Part shown: positions 40,743 through 50,487 of the stretch, piece by piece
How positions within the stretch are numbered: the stretch's first letter is position 1
Layout: every line of letters begins with the position of its first letter
Source: Polaromonas sp.
Lineage (GTDB): Bacteria > Pseudomonadota > Gammaproteobacteria > Burkholderiales > Burkholderiaceae_C
Length of the DNA: 64,000 nt
Direction of reading: 5' to 3'
Assembly (NCBI RefSeq): GCF_029945895.1
Contig: NZ_JAQSDL010000080.1
Coordinates: 117,740 to 181,739 of the forward strand
Notes under the pieces: model-generated
Databases searched by the model: none
What the model saw: only the letters and a program-made list of their open reading frames with translations
Told to the model about the DNA's origin: nothing
Position numbers and translations under genes: made by a program

Positions 40743-42328
40743 ACGGCGAATCCTTTCTGTTCGAGGGCGGCCAGCAGCGGCGCCGGGTCCAGGCCGCGCC
40801 AGCGGCCCATCACATAACCGTCGGGGCGCACCAGCACCAAAGCCTCGGCACTGGCGTCGGGCAAGCCGTAACGCTGGCGCGCCTGGCCCAAGGTGTCGGC
40901 CTCGGGTTCTATCGCCAGCACCGCCACGCCGTGGTCCGGCAAGTCCCGCAGCGCATCGGGCAAAGCGCCGTCGGCGAACACCAGGCACAGCATGTCGCGG
41001 CCGAAACATTGCGTCAGATGCAGCGGGCCGTGCGGGCCGGCCAGCAGGGCCTCGGGCGCGGGCGCGCCGGGTGCGGCCATATCGCTGGCCCACGCGCCGG
41101 CTTGCGCCACATTCAGCGGTGAGTCCACATAGGTGATGGGCGAGGACTGGCGCGGGTTGATCAGCGGCCGCACCTTGTCGTCGCTGAGCGCCAACCGCAA
41201 GGTGGCCTCACGCATGAGCTTGAAGGCAAAGTTGGGCGGCGCCATGAACTCGGTGCTTTTGGCGCCGTAGGCGATGTTCTCGCGCGCGGCGTGTACGCGT
41301 TCGGTCGAATACGAGTCGAGCAGCTTGTCGGCTGCCCTGCCCTCGATCACGGCGGCCAGCTTCCAGGCCAGGTTGCCGGCGTCATCGAGCCCGGAGTTGA
41401 GACCGCGCACGCCGAAGATCGGCACCAGGTGCGCGGCGTCCCCAGCAAACAGGACGCGGCCGTGGCGGTAGCTGTCCAGGCTCAGGCATTTGGCGTTGTA
41501 GATTGAGATCCACAGCGGCTCCCAGGGTTCGTCCTCGCCGATCATGCGCAAATGGCTTTGGACACGCGGCAACACATTCTCGGGTTTGACCGCTTCAACC
41601 GGGTCTTCATCGTCACGGATCTGGTAGTCGATACGCCAGACATCGTCGGGCTGGCGGTGCATCAGGATGGTGGAGCCCGGGTTGGACGGCGGGTCGAACC
41701 AGGCCAGACGCTCGACCGCTCTTTTTGTCTTTTGCACGATGTCGACGATGACGTATTTTCCGTCGTACTGCGTGCCCTGCAGCTGCAGGCCGAGCTGCTC
41801 GCGCACGGTACTGCGCCCACCGTCGCAGGCGACCACCCAGTCGGCGCGCACGGTATGGGTGCCGTCCGGGCTTTCCACGTCCACCTCGGCGCCGTCCGCC
41901 AGCGGCCGTACGGCCGTCACGCGGCTGGACCAGCGAACGTCCATCTGCGCCGTACCGGCACGGTGCGCAAACTCCTCCACATAAAACTGCTGGATGTTGA
42001 CCATGGGCGCAAAACGCTGGGTTGGCTCGCTGGGCATCTGGAAATGCAGCACCTCGGCGTCGCGCCAGTAGCTGCGCCCGCCCACCCAGGAAAGGCCCTT
42101 GTCCACCAGCGGCCTGTCGGCGCCGATCCAGCCGAGGATTTCCTGCGAGCGGCGCGACATGCAGATGGCGCGGCTGCCGCTGCAGTAGGCTTCATCAGCC
42201 TCCACCACCAGGCATTCGACGCCGTAACGCGAGAGCAGCGCGGCCAAAGAAAGACCGACCGGTCCGCCGCCGGCAATCAGCACCGGAACGCGGTCCGGGA
42301 AAGGGGAAGTCATGGAGGTCATGGGCAT
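40739..42328 (-). CDS. FAD-dependent aromatic monooxygenase (MhpA/PheA-like)
   Basis: A 529-residue flavoprotein hydroxylase. FAD-binding VPVLIAGGGPVGLSLAALLS at the N-terminus, CDGGRSTVREQLGLQL (DG motif), and RVLFAGDAAHLVPIFGVRGL with NSGLDDAGNLAWKL (GD motif) are all intact. The C-terminal thioredoxin-like domain typical of phenol hydroxylase/MhpA relatives follows (about residues 400-529). It hydroxylates an aromatic ring using NAD(P)H and O2; candidates include hydroxyphenylpropionate-type acids, but no ring-cleavage genes are near. No clear ribosome site; ATG 42322 and 42313 are alternative starts. Confidence 0.88.
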   Translation of the reverse strand: MPMTSMTSPFPDRVPVLIAGGGPVGLSLAALLSRYGVECLVVEADEAYCSGSRAICMSRRSQEILGWIGADRPLVDKGLSWVGGRSYWRDAEVLHFQMPSEPTQRFAPMVNIQQFYVEEFAHRAGTAQMDVRWSSRVTAVRPLADGAEVDVESPDGTHTVRADWVVACDGGRSTVREQLGLQLQGTQYDGKYVIVDIVQKTKRAVERLAWFDPPSNPGSTILMHRQPDDVWRIDYQIRDDEDPVEAVKPENVLPRVQSHLRMIGEDEPWEPLWISIYNAKCLSLDSYRHGRVLFAGDAAHLVPIFGVRGLNSGLDDAGNLAWKLAAVIEGRAADKLLDSYSTERVHAARENIAYGAKSTEFMAPPNFAFKLMREATLRLALSDDKVRPLINPRQSSPITYVDSPLNVAQAGAWASDMAAPGAPAPEALLAGPHGPLHLTQCFGRDMLCLVFADGALPDALRDLPDHGVAVLAIEPEADTLGQARQRYGLPDASAEALVLVRPDGYVMGRWRGLDPAPLLAALEQKGFAV

Positions 42329-42339
42329 CGGTCTGGTTG

Positions 42340-42391
42340 GTTGCGGACACAACTATAAATCAAAAAGACAAAGTGGTTGCAGGCGCAACCA
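42340..42391 (-). promoter_or_regulatory. Operator-like palindromes and promoter of the monooxygenase unit
   Basis: TGGTTGC-AGGC-GCAACCA (about 42374-42391) is a perfect 7-bp-arm palindrome. A second, GTTG-TGTCCG-CAAC on the minus strand (about 42341-42354), lies next to the start codons. Between them the minus strand has TATAGT as a candidate -10. The palindromes would cover the -35 and start regions, as expected for a MarR repressor. Positions here may be off by one base. Confidence 0.5.
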
Positions 42392-42595
42392 GTTGGGCAT
42401 TGCCATCCGGACGTTTCCCGCCAGCGCAGCTGGCCCGCTGCACAGGCTAGCGCGGAGGGGGCGGGGTTCGCATCTGGCCGATCAAAGAAAGGGAGCGCCA
42501 GGTGTTGCTGACCATGATGCTGCAACAGACGCAGAGGATGGTTGCCGTGTTCCGCGGCATCCCATCCACAAGCCCGAAAACCGGTGGTTTCGCCC

Positions 42596-42862
42596 TCAGG
42601 CCCAGGACGACGGTGTCAAGGCTGAGCGGCCGGGGGGTGAAAGCAGCGAGCCGAAGCGCAAAGGGCCATCTGGGCTGTCGTCGCGACCGATGAAGGCCTG
42701 CGCCGGATTCACCTGGCCTGGCTCCCGCACGGGCTGGACTGGCTCACCCGGCGGTAACTCGATCACCTCGGGCGACGGCTCCTGTACAGGCGGCATCACC
42801 GGCGGCGGGCTACCGGGTGGCAGGTGGGCCTTCCAGGCGGGAGGAGTGGGATGAAGGCTCAT
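42596..42862 (-). CDS. Small proline-rich hypothetical protein
   Basis: An 88-residue protein opening MSLHPTPPAWKAHLPPGSPP and continuing PVMPPVQEPSPEVIELPPG, EPVQPVREPGQ. The N-terminal 55 residues are about one third proline with alternating Glu; no signal or membrane segment. GGAAAAG precedes the start. It lies 33 bp after the 97-residue gene on the same strand and likely shares its promoter. Proline-rich proteins of this style sit in stress-gene clusters of related bacteria, from memory; no function is known. It could be a chance frame. Confidence 0.5.
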   Translation of the reverse strand: MSLHPTPPAWKAHLPPGSPPPVMPPVQEPSPEVIELPPGEPVQPVREPGQVNPAQAFIGRDDSPDGPLRFGSLLSPPGRSALTPSSWA

Positions 42863-42895
42863 GGGACGCTTTTCCGCAGGGGTGCCGCGCAGATG

Positions 42896-43189
42896 TCAGC
42901 GCCGGCGGCGGTTGACCGCAGATCGCAGCAGCGCGGCGCCCAGGGCGCCCGCCGCCAGCGCGAGCAACGCAGACTGCCCGGGCCTGCGCGCCACCTGACC
43001 GGCCAGTGCTGCGCGGTAACGCCCCAGCACACCCGTGGCTCCCGCACCTTCGCCGGCGGGTGCAAGAATCCCGTCCGAAGCGGGGTTACTCAGCACAGCC
43101 TGTTCGGCCGACTGCAGCACCTCGTCGTTCAGCGGCCGCGACGGCGCATCGGACCCGTTGTTTTCTTCTTCGTGGCGTGGCGTGATCAT
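42896..43189 (-). CDS. Small hypothetical protein with C-terminal membrane anchor
   Basis: A 97-residue protein: acidic N-terminus (MITPRHEEENNGSDAPSRPL), a Gly/Ala middle, then ARRPGQSALLALAAGALGAA and LLRSAVNRRRR, a hydrophobic segment capped by Arg. This tail resembles the membrane anchor of ElaB/YqjD-like ribosome-associated proteins, although the body is not clearly homologous. GGAG lies 11 bases upstream of the ATG at 43189. Neighbours (small membrane protein, catalase) suggest a stationary-phase or stress role. Confidence 0.6.
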   Translation of the reverse strand: MITPRHEEENNGSDAPSRPLNDEVLQSAEQAVLSNPASDGILAPAGEGAGATGVLGRYRAALAGQVARRPGQSALLALAAGALGAALLRSAVNRRRR

Positions 43190-43599
43190 CAAGGCAATTT
43201 CTCCAGGTCGTATCCGGATCTTCCGGGTCGCTAAAACGAATGTGTGAACAAGGGCGACGTCAAACCCGGCCGTGTCCCCTTGTTGCAGTTCTGAAACTTT
43301 AAGAGGCCTGAGCGCTGCGGCCTGAGGGAAAGCCCGGTGTCGCGCTGTAGGAGGATGTCCCGGCCGCAGCCGCGGCAGGGGCACGGCATGGGACAACGTT
43401 TGAGCGAACCACCTGGCAGTCAGGCAGTGCGACGCATTGAAGTAAGACCCGTCTTACAACGGCTCGCGACGGCCCTTACAGCCACTGGCGCCGCCCAACT
43501 ACGCCCCCCGGCTGCTCTGGCTTCTAAGCTGCGATTGCTCATATGCAATGTTTCCCCACGGTTCTTTGTTCCACCGATCACTTCTCATGAGGACACCCG
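43190..43599. other. Divergent regulatory region with GTAAGAC palindrome
   Basis: A 410-bp gap between a leftward stress-type pair and the rightward membrane protein-katE genes. It contains GTAAGAC-CC-GTCTTAC (43442-43457), a perfect inverted repeat with 7-bp arms, and a further CCCTTAC at about 43473. I see no gene. The palindrome is a plausible regulator site for the katE side, about 145 bp upstream of the 85-residue gene. Confidence 0.5.
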
Positions 43600-43857
43600 A
43601 TGGCGCTCACAGCATCCTCCCCCACCAACGCACCCGGTACCCAGGGCACGCGGCGGCGGCATTCTCCTTTCGAACCGGCGGTCTGGCTGGTAGGCGCCCT
43701 GGTCTGCCTGGGCGCTCTGTTGGCCATGTTGCCCGATGGCATGGGCGAATCGCTGCAAACGTTTATTGCCTGGCTGATGGTCGCCTTGGTGGCGACACTG
43801 GCTGTGATGATGATTGTCAGAGGGCTGGAACGTCTGCTCGACTGCGAGTCCAGTTAG
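43600..43857 (+). CDS. Small two-helix membrane protein
   Basis: An 85-residue protein with membrane helices at about residues 27-46 (AVWLVGALVCLGALLAML) and 55-76 (TFIAWLMVALVATLAVMMIV) and a hydrophilic N-terminus. The ATG at 43600 lies in ACCCGATGG without a strong ribosome site. It is 76 bp upstream of katE on the same strand and may be cotranscribed. No family recognised. Confidence 0.7.
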   Translation: MALTASSPTNAPGTQGTRRRHSPFEPAVWLVGALVCLGALLAMLPDGMGESLQTFIAWLMVALVATLAVMMIVRGLERLLDCESS

Positions 43858-43933
43858 CGCCCCGTCATTTGCCGCAGGGACGTCCTGTCCGGCCGACAAC
43901 CCCCACTTTTTGAACCATTTCCAAGGAACCCTG

Positions 43934-46111
43934 ATGACGCAACCCAAGCGCAGTACAGCCAGCGCCCCCAAGCTTTCCCCCGGGGCCACCGAAAAGCACA
44001 AACAGCTTCAGGCTTTTACTGCAGACGCCGCCAGTACACTGACGACCAACCAGGGTCTGCACATTCCAGACAACCACAATTCGCTCAAGGCTGGCGTCCG
44101 TGGTCCGACGCTGATGGAGGACTTCATCCTCCGCGAAAAAATCACCCACTTCGACCATGAGCGCATCCCGGAGCGCGTTGTCCATGCACGCGGCTCCGCA
44201 GCGCACGGTTTTTTCAAGCTCTACAAGCCGATGACGCAGTTCACCAGCGCTGGCTTTTTGCAGAATCCCGAGCTGGAAACCCCGGTGTTCGTGCGTTTCT
44301 CCACCGTCGCCGGTTCACGCGGGTCGGCCGACACGGTACGCGACGTGCGCGGTTTCGCCGTCAAGTTCTACACCGATGAAGGCAACTACGACCTGGTGGG
44401 CAACAACATCCCGGTCTTCTTCATTCAGGACGCCATCAAGTTTCCCGATCTGGTCCATGCCCTCAAGCCTGAACCGCACAACGAGATGCCGCAGGCCGCG
44501 AGCGCACACGACACCTTCTGGGACTTTGTCTCGCTGATGCCCGAGTCGACCCACATGCTCATGTGGGCGATGTCAGACCGCACCATTCCACGCAGCTACC
44601 GGATGATGGAAGGTTTTGGCGTGCACACCTTCCGTTTCATCAATGCGCACGGCGATTCGCATTTTGTGAAGTTTCACTGGAAACCCAAACTCGGCGTACA
44701 CGGCCTGGCCTGGGACGAAGCCCAGAAGATCGCCGGAAAAGACGCGGACTACCACCGCCGGGACCTCTGGGAAGCCATCGACAAGGGCGACTTTCCGGAG
44801 TGGGAGCTCGGTGTGCAGATCATCGAGGAAGGCAAGGAAGACAAGCTCGGCTTTGATATCCTGGACCCGACCAAGCTGATTCCCGAATCAGTGGTGCCGG
44901 TGCAGCTCATCGGCAAGATGGTGCTCAATCGCAACCCGGACAATTTCTTCGCCGAAACCGAACAGGTGGCGTTTCACCCCGGCCATCTGGTGCCGGGCAT
45001 TGACTTCAGCGACGACCCGCTGCTGCAGGGGCGCCTGTTTTCCTACACGGACACCCAGCTGTCGCGGCTGGGCGGGGCGAACTTTCACGAGATCCCGATC
45101 AACCGGGCGGTCTGCCCTTTCCACAACTTCCAGCGTGACGGCATGCACCGCCAGGGCATCAGCAAGGGTCGGGTTGCTTACGAACCCAACACCCTGGCGA
45201 CGGGCGCGGAATTTCGCGTCGATGGCGGCGCCCAGGGCTTTCACACCCACCCCCAGGTGCTGGAATCCCCGAAAATCCGCCGGCGCAGTCCCTCGTTTGA
45301 CGACCATTTCTCGCAAGCCACACTGTTCTGGAACAGCCAGAGCCCGGCAGAAAAAGACCACATCGTGGCAGCCTTCCGGTTTGAACTGTCCAAGGTCGAG
45401 GTGCCCGACATCCGCCAGCGTATGGTCGACAACCTGGCCCATGTGGATGCCAGGCTGGCCGCCCGGGTGGCGGCGCCGCTGGGCATCAACGCCCCCGATG
45501 CCAGGGCCGCAGCCGGACGGCTGGGCTTTCGCGAATACCGTATTGCGCAGAGCGTCGACGACGACGCGGCGCTGAGCATGTCCGGCCGGCCGGCCAGCGA
45601 CAACATCCGCACACGCAAGGTTGCCATTCTGGTTGCCGACGGCGTGGACCTGCTGAGTTTCAAGCGCCTGCATCAGGAGCTGCTGGACGCCGGCGCCCAG
45701 TGCAAGGTGGTGGCGCCCCAGCTCGGCCATGTCACCACCTCCTCGGGCAAGCAGCTGCCTGCGGACCACACGTTTTCCAACACCTCGTCCATCATGTTTG
45801 ATGCGGTGCTCATACCGGGCGGCACGGCCAGTACTGCCGCCCTCGCACTGCTGGGTGACGCGGTCCATTTCGTGCTTGAGGCTTACAAACATTGCAAGAC
45901 TGTCTGCGCTCTCAACGAAGGCGCGCAGCTGCTTGGCACGCTGGGCTTTGCGCTGGACACCAGGGACGGCGCGCTGATGGAGCCCACCGCGGGCATTCTG
46001 CTGGGCGACTCGCGCAAGGCGGCCGACGGCCAGCTGTCACAGGCCCTGATAAGCGCCATGGCTCAACATCGCCATTGGGACCGCCTCAACGTCGACGCTG
46101 TCCCAGCCTGA
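43934..46111 (+). CDS. katE: Large-subunit monofunctional catalase (HPII/KatE)
   Basis: A 725-residue heme catalase of the large clade. The start at 43934 has AAGGA upstream. Catalytic His84 is in [13 protein letters not shown], the Asn in [19 protein letters not shown] (about 157), and the proximal heme Tyr in [12 protein letters not shown] (about 373). The clade-specific C-terminal flavodoxin/DJ-1-like domain (about 555-725) is intact: [31 protein letters not shown] and [15 protein letters not shown]. It breaks down H2O2 in the cytoplasm, typically in stationary phase. A leftward acylase converges on it. Confidence 0.96.
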   Translation: MTQPKRSTASAPKLSPGATEKHKQLQAFTADAASTLTTNQGLHIPDNHNSLKAGVRGPTLMEDFILREKITHFDHERIPERVVHARGSAAHGFFKLYKPMTQFTSAGFLQNPELETPVFVRFSTVAGSRGSADTVRDVRGFAVKFYTDEGNYDLVGNNIPVFFIQDAIKFPDLVHALKPEPHNEMPQAASAHDTFWDFVSLMPESTHMLMWAMSDRTIPRSYRMMEGFGVHTFRFINAHGDSHFVKFHWKPKLGVHGLAWDEAQKIAGKDADYHRRDLWEAIDKGDFPEWELGVQIIEEGKEDKLGFDILDPTKLIPESVVPVQLIGKMVLNRNPDNFFAETEQVAFHPGHLVPGIDFSDDPLLQGRLFSYTDTQLSRLGGANFHEIPINRAVCPFHNFQRDGMHRQGISKGRVAYEPNTLATGAEFRVDGGAQGFHTHPQVLESPKIRRRSPSFDDHFSQATLFWNSQSPAEKDHIVAAFRFELSKVEVPDIRQRMVDNLAHVDARLAARVAAPLGINAPDARAAAGRLGFREYRIAQSVDDDAALSMSGRPASDNIRTRKVAILVADGVDLLSFKRLHQELLDAGAQCKVVAPQLGHVTTSSGKQLPADHTFSNTSSIMFDAVLIPGGTASTAALALLGDAVHFVLEAYKHCKTVCALNEGAQLLGTLGFALDTRDGALMEPTAGILLGDSRKAADGQLSQALISAMAQHRHWDRLNVDAVPA

Positions 46112-46130
46112 AGCCCGCGAGGGTTCAGGC
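46106..46130. terminator. Possible bidirectional hairpin between katE and acylase
   Basis: Arms GCCTGAA (46106-46112) and TTCAGGC (46124-46130) flank an 11-base loop between convergent stops at 46111 and 46140. There is no T-run, so termination strength is uncertain. Confidence 0.4.
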
Positions 46131-46139
46131 GGGACCGAC

Positions 46140-48677
46140 TCAGGGCTTGAGCGTCAGTTCGTGGGTGAAACCGGCCGGGTTCATCTGCAGCGGGCGGTAG
46201 CCGACGTCGGCCCATGTGCGGCTCATGTCGCGGTAGCGGCTGGAAAAAAACAGGCCGCTCTGACCGGTCTGGTAAATGAACTGCGACTTTTCGGGGTCTG
46301 CCAGGTCGTAAACCGCGCGCAGCGAGGCGGCATGCCGGTTGGCGAACGGAATTTTTTCATCATTGGGCCAGTACTGGCCGACATTGACCGTGAACGAGTC
46401 CCCGCCGGTCGGCACACTGACATCAAACAGCCGCGCCAGCGCGGCCACGTTGCTGAAAGGCCGGTGCGCCGACAGCGCCGGGTGTGCCTCGCCCCACTTC
46501 CATTGCGCAGGCTGGCTGCCCCACTTGGCCTGCAGGGCCGTCAGGGCGCGGTCCAGCGCCGCCGTGGACTGGGCGGCACAGCCGGCAGGCCCGCACCAGG
46601 CCTTGTCGTCGCGCTCCACCATCTCTTCAATCGCGCTACGGAAATGGCGCTTGCCGTACATACTTTTGAGGCGCGCCTCGCCCAGCTTGCTGCCGATCAC
46701 GCCGCGGGTCAGTTCATCGACCCAGACCGAAAAAATCAGCGGCGCCCCACTGTCAGCCCGCATCACACCATCGAAGCCCGCCAGCGCCGCCTGCGCTTGT
46801 GCGGCCAGCGGATGCTGCGACACGGTTTTCTGCAACAAGGGCAGCAAGCGCAAGGTAGCCGACGACAGCTGGTCGGACTGGATAGCCTGCATGGATGCGG
46901 CGTCATGCCGGGGCTGCGCAGCCAGCAGTTTTTCGATGCGGTCGAAGCGGTAAGGCACGACCCAGTCCTGCCCGAGGAAAAGGTCGGAACCCGCCGGCAC
47001 CACGCTCTGGTTGGCATTGGCGAACCAGCCTTTTTTGCCGATCGTCGTCGCATCGGCCTGCGGCGTCTGCGCGTAGGGCAACCAGCCCGCCCAGTCATAT
47101 CTGGCGTCCCAGCCCGGTGACGGCGCGATGCCGAGAATGTCGTTGTCGGCCTTGCGCAGCGGCACCTTGCCGATCGCCTGGTAGGCGACCTTGCCGGTCA
47201 CGTCGGCCATCACCACGTTCTGCATCGGCGAGTGGTGGTCGGCGTACGCGGCGATCAACTCGTCCACTGATTGCGCCTGGTTGGCGCGCAAGGCCGCCAC
47301 TGCGGTCAGGTTGTCGGTTTCCAGCGCGCTCCAGCGCAGTGCGATCACGTACCTGGCGGTGTCCAGCAACTCGGCATGGGTTTTCTGCGCATCGCTGAGC
47401 ACCGGGCCGTGGCGGCTGATGCGCACCTTCAGGCTGACGTCGGGCTTTCCCTTGACCCGGATGGTTTCGCTGCGGGTGCTGAAGTCTGCCCATTGCACCG
47501 CGCCGCTGCCGGGTACCCGGTATTGCTGCGGGTTGGCGGGATTGATCTGCTCGAGGTAGAGGTCCTGCACATCGGGACCGGTGTTGGTAAAGCCCCAGGC
47601 CACCTTGGCCGTGCGGCCCAGCACCACAAAGGGCAGGCCTGGCAAAGTGGCGCCAATGACATCCAGCGCAGGGGTGGCCTTGCCGTCGGCCCCCTGGCCT
47701 GCGGGTGCCTGCAACCGGGCGAAGTACCAGATGGCAGGCGCCGACAGACCGAGGTGCGGGTCGTTGGCCAGCAGGGGTTTGCCGCTGACGGTGTGGCTGC
47801 CGGCCACCACCCAGTTATTCGATCCCTTGCCTTCCACGTTGCCGATGTTGGCGGCCCAGTCGTTGATGTCGAGCGCCAGCAGGTCTGGCTTTGCGGCCAG
47901 GGTTTGTATGCCGAAAAGGCCCACAGCCCTTTCCTGCACTGGCGCGACAGCTCCTGTCTTGATAGCATCTGGACGGAAAACCCCGAGCCCTGCATAAAGT
48001 TTGGCGAAATCGGTTCTGGAGGCCGGCGCCTCGCCCGGGTAAGGCGTGAACAGCTGCCACAACTCCTGGGTGCTGAGAACTTTGGCTGCAGACAGACGCG
48101 CAAATTCATTGCCCCAGTTGCCGCCCAGGTCCAGTGCCATCATCAGCGCCCAGCCCACGCTGTCCTGCGGCGTCCACGGCAGGCCGTTGCCACCGGGCTT
48201 GACGCCAAGAATGTGGAATTCCGGTGACAGCGCCTGGGCGCTGCCGGCATAAAACGCGTTGACGCCGTCGCTGTAGGCCTGCAGCGCCTGTTTTGCCTCG
48301 GCCGGCAGCACCTGCCACTGGCGCTGCGCCGCCTCCATGATGCCCAGCGTGCGCAGCAGCCTGTCGGTGTCCAGCGTGGCCTCGCCCAGCACCTCGGAGA
48401 GCTCGCCGTGCATGACCCGGCGGTTGAACTCGAGTTGCCAGCCGCGCTCCTGCGCATGCACGTAACCGAGCGCCATCCAGGCGTCGCGCGGGGTCTGGGC
48501 CTTGATGTGGGTGACGTCGGCGCCGTCGCGCGCCACGGTCACGGGCGCTGCCAGCGCGGGCAGCTTGAGTTCACCATCCAGTGCAGGCAGGGCCCGCGTG
48601 GCGTAAATGGCCAGTGCTGCCGCCAGCAGCGCGGCCAGTCCCAGCAATACCCAGAAAAACCGCTTGATCCAGACCAT
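46140..48677 (-). CDS. Penicillin acylase family Ntn-hydrolase (with inserted repeat peptide)
   Basis: An 845-residue enzyme starting at 48677 behind AAGGAGGAGG. A membrane anchor or signal (FFWVLLGLAALLAAALAIYA) leads into the alpha part. The Ntn nucleophile is Ser286 in EGKGSNNWVVAGSHTVSG, where autocleavage would release the beta chain (about 560 residues). PLLANDPHLGLSAPAIWYF follows, as in the family. It hydrolyses an N-acyl amide such as acyl-homoserine lactone, penicillin-type or aromatic amides; which is unknown. Just before the cleavage region, residues about 238-256 (DAIKTGAVAPVQERAVGLF) come from the dispersed repeat, lying in the linker peptide that is often excised. Confidence 0.91.
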   Translation of the reverse strand: MVWIKRFFWVLLGLAALLAAALAIYATRALPALDGELKLPALAAPVTVARDGADVTHIKAQTPRDAWMALGYVHAQERGWQLEFNRRVMHGELSEVLGEATLDTDRLLRTLGIMEAAQRQWQVLPAEAKQALQAYSDGVNAFYAGSAQALSPEFHILGVKPGGNGLPWTPQDSVGWALMMALDLGGNWGNEFARLSAAKVLSTQELWQLFTPYPGEAPASRTDFAKLYAGLGVFRPDAIKTGAVAPVQERAVGLFGIQTLAAKPDLLALDINDWAANIGNVEGKGSNNWVVAGSHTVSGKPLLANDPHLGLSAPAIWYFARLQAPAGQGADGKATPALDVIGATLPGLPFVVLGRTAKVAWGFTNTGPDVQDLYLEQINPANPQQYRVPGSGAVQWADFSTRSETIRVKGKPDVSLKVRISRHGPVLSDAQKTHAELLDTARYVIALRWSALETDNLTAVAALRANQAQSVDELIAAYADHHSPMQNVVMADVTGKVAYQAIGKVPLRKADNDILGIAPSPGWDARYDWAGWLPYAQTPQADATTIGKKGWFANANQSVVPAGSDLFLGQDWVVPYRFDRIEKLLAAQPRHDAASMQAIQSDQLSSATLRLLPLLQKTVSQHPLAAQAQAALAGFDGVMRADSGAPLIFSVWVDELTRGVIGSKLGEARLKSMYGKRHFRSAIEEMVERDDKAWCGPAGCAAQSTAALDRALTALQAKWGSQPAQWKWGEAHPALSAHRPFSNVAALARLFDVSVPTGGDSFTVNVGQYWPNDEKIPFANRHAASLRAVYDLADPEKSQFIYQTGQSGLFFSSRYRDMSRTWADVGYRPLQMNPAGFTHELTLKP
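47918..47970 (-). repeat. Dispersed ~60-bp repeat, copy 11 (in frame inside acylase gene)
   Basis: The minus strand reads GATGCTATCAAGACAGGAGC, TGTCGCGCCAGTGC, then AGGAAAGGGCTGTGGGCC. Sense to the gene; translated as DAIKTGAVAPVQERAVGLF. Confidence 0.65.
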
Positions 48678-48764
48678 GATCGCCTCCTCCTTGTTGTTGT
48701 TGGTGGTGAATTTTCGCCGGACCGCCCCTGAAAAAATAGCCCCCGCAGGGGCAGGTGCCGGCAA

Positions 48765-50195
48765 TCAGGCGGCTGCGACCGGCTTGAGCTGCAGCGACTT
48801 GATCTCCAGAAACTCCTCGAACCCGTACACCCCCGCTTCGCGGCCATTGCCTGACTGCTTGTACCCGCCAAAAGGGGCATTCGCGTTGAAGGGGCCACCG
48901 TTGATGTCGATCTGCCCGGTGCGGATGCGGCGCGCGACCTTGACCGCATGGTCGTCGCTGCCGCTCCAGACACCACCGCCCAGACCGTAGATGGTGTTGT
49001 TGGCAATCGCCACGGCTTCTTCTTCATCCTTGTACGGAATGACCACCAGCACCGGACCGAATATTTCTTCCTGGGCCAGGGTGTCGGTGGCTTTGATGCC
49101 GAGGATGGTGGGCTGCACGAAATAGCCTTTGTCAAAGGCGGGCGGCTGGGCACCACCCGCAATCACGTCGGCGCCCTCCTCGATACCGGTACGAATGAAC
49201 CCCAGCACGCGGTCACGCTGGTTCGCGCTGACCAGCGGTCCGAGCTTGCTGGTCTCCTCCAGGCTGGGGCCGACGCTGAACTTGGCGATGGCGGTTTTCG
49301 CCAGTGCCTTGACCTCGTCATAACGGCTGGCCGGCACCAGCATGCGGGTGTGGGCCGAGCAGGTCTGACCGCTGTTGAGCATGCAGGCCGAGATCGTGCC
49401 CTTGACCGCCGCCTCCATGTCGGCATCTTCAAGAATGACGCTGGCCGACTTGCCGCCGAGTTCCAGCGCCACGCGTTTGACCGACTGGCTGGCGAGCTCA
49501 CCGACACGTTTTCCGGCACGTGTGGACCCGGTGAAACTGACCATGTCGACCTCGGGGTGGGTCGCCAGCACTTCGCCCACCACCGGGCCCATGCCGTTGA
49601 CGAGGTTGAACACGCCGGGCGGCAGACCGGCTTCGTGAATGATTTCAGCCAGGATCATGGCATTGACGGGCGCAATTTCGCTGGGCTTGAGCACCACGGT
49701 GCAGCCGGCGGCCAGCGCCGGCGCGATTTTCAGGGTGATCTGGCTGAGCGGGAAATTCCACGGCGTGATGCAGCCCACCACGCCGATCGGCTCGCGCACT
49801 ACCAGCGAGTTGCCGATTTTCTTTTCCCATTCGAAATTTCGCGCGATTTTGGCAAAGTTGCCCCAGTGCCAGGTGGGCCCACCCACCTGAACTGCCCGCG
49901 CCATTTTCAGTGGCATGCCCACCTCGCGTGCAATGGTCTGTGCCATCTCATCGGTCCGGGCTTTCAGACCGGCCGCGATTTTTTCGAGGTAGGCCGCACG
50001 GTCTTCGACGGGCAAGGCAGACCAGGCGTCAAAAGCAGCGCGGGCGGCCAGCACGGCCCGTTCGGCTTCCAGCGCTGTGCCGGCCGGCACGGTTGCCATG
50101 ACCTCCTCGGTGCTGGAGTCGTGCACCGGCAGGGTCTCTGCCGATTGCGCCTTGACCCACTGGCCGTTGATGTAGTGCGAAGGGTATGTAGTCAT
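48765..50195 (-). CDS. NAD(P)-dependent aldehyde dehydrogenase
   Basis: A 476-residue ALDH-superfamily enzyme. Catalytic Cys in [15 protein letters not shown], general-base Glu in [15 protein letters not shown], substrate/cofactor block [20 protein letters not shown], and [18 protein letters not shown] are present. It oxidises an aldehyde to the acid. The closest pattern is to betaine/medium-chain aldehyde dehydrogenases, not to BoxD of the benzoyl-CoA pathway. It lies 87 bp upstream of the acylase gene on the same strand; cotranscription is possible but not shown. Substrate unknown. Confidence 0.92.
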   Translation of the reverse strand: MTTYPSHYINGQWVKAQSAETLPVHDSSTEEVMATVPAGTALEAERAVLAARAAFDAWSALPVEDRAAYLEKIAAGLKARTDEMAQTIAREVGMPLKMARAVQVGGPTWHWGNFAKIARNFEWEKKIGNSLVVREPIGVVGCITPWNFPLSQITLKIAPALAAGCTVVLKPSEIAPVNAMILAEIIHEAGLPPGVFNLVNGMGPVVGEVLATHPEVDMVSFTGSTRAGKRVGELASQSVKRVALELGGKSASVILEDADMEAAVKGTISACMLNSGQTCSAHTRMLVPASRYDEVKALAKTAIAKFSVGPSLEETSKLGPLVSANQRDRVLGFIRTGIEEGADVIAGGAQPPAFDKGYFVQPTILGIKATDTLAQEEIFGPVLVVIPYKDEEEAVAIANNTIYGLGGGVWSGSDDHAVKVARRIRTGQIDINGGPFNANAPFGGYKQSGNGREAGVYGFEEFLEIKSLQLKPVAAA

Positions 50196-50487
50196 ATCAA
50201 GCTCGGGAAAGAGAGGTTGTTGAAAGAAAACGGGGTGGTAAGTGGCAAATAAGTCACAAAGAAAATCATGGTAATTTTCAATGCATGGGCCGTGCGTGAC
50301 GAATTAAAAAGTACTACTTTGGTATGCACTGCAAGAATCAACATGACATTTGCTTACTAACACGTTGATTTATTTGTTGTTTTACGTTAACCATGTCACG
50401 GGATAGATCTTGCATCTGTCACCGTGGAGGCTTAATCTACCAGACCGCACGGCTCCGCACCGGCCAACTATCGAAAGCACAAGCTCT
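50196..50487. other. AT-rich divergent promoter region, no gene
   Basis: About 290 bp between the aldehyde dehydrogenase and the 113-residue gene, markedly AT-rich from 50220 to 50400. The rightward strand contains TTGATTTATTTGTTGTTTTA near 50368. I cannot fix a promoter pair and see no RNA gene. Confidence 0.45.

Noticed and set aside
45608..46111. Separate DJ-1/PfpI-type gene at the end of katE
   Set aside because: It is in frame with the catalase without a stop, and this C-terminal domain is normal for large-subunit catalases.
48765..50195. Aldehyde dehydrogenase as BoxD of the benzoate pathway
   Set aside because: It is 39 kb from the box genes and resembles betaine/medium-chain ALDHs rather than the 3,4-dehydroadipyl-CoA semialdehyde dehydrogenase.
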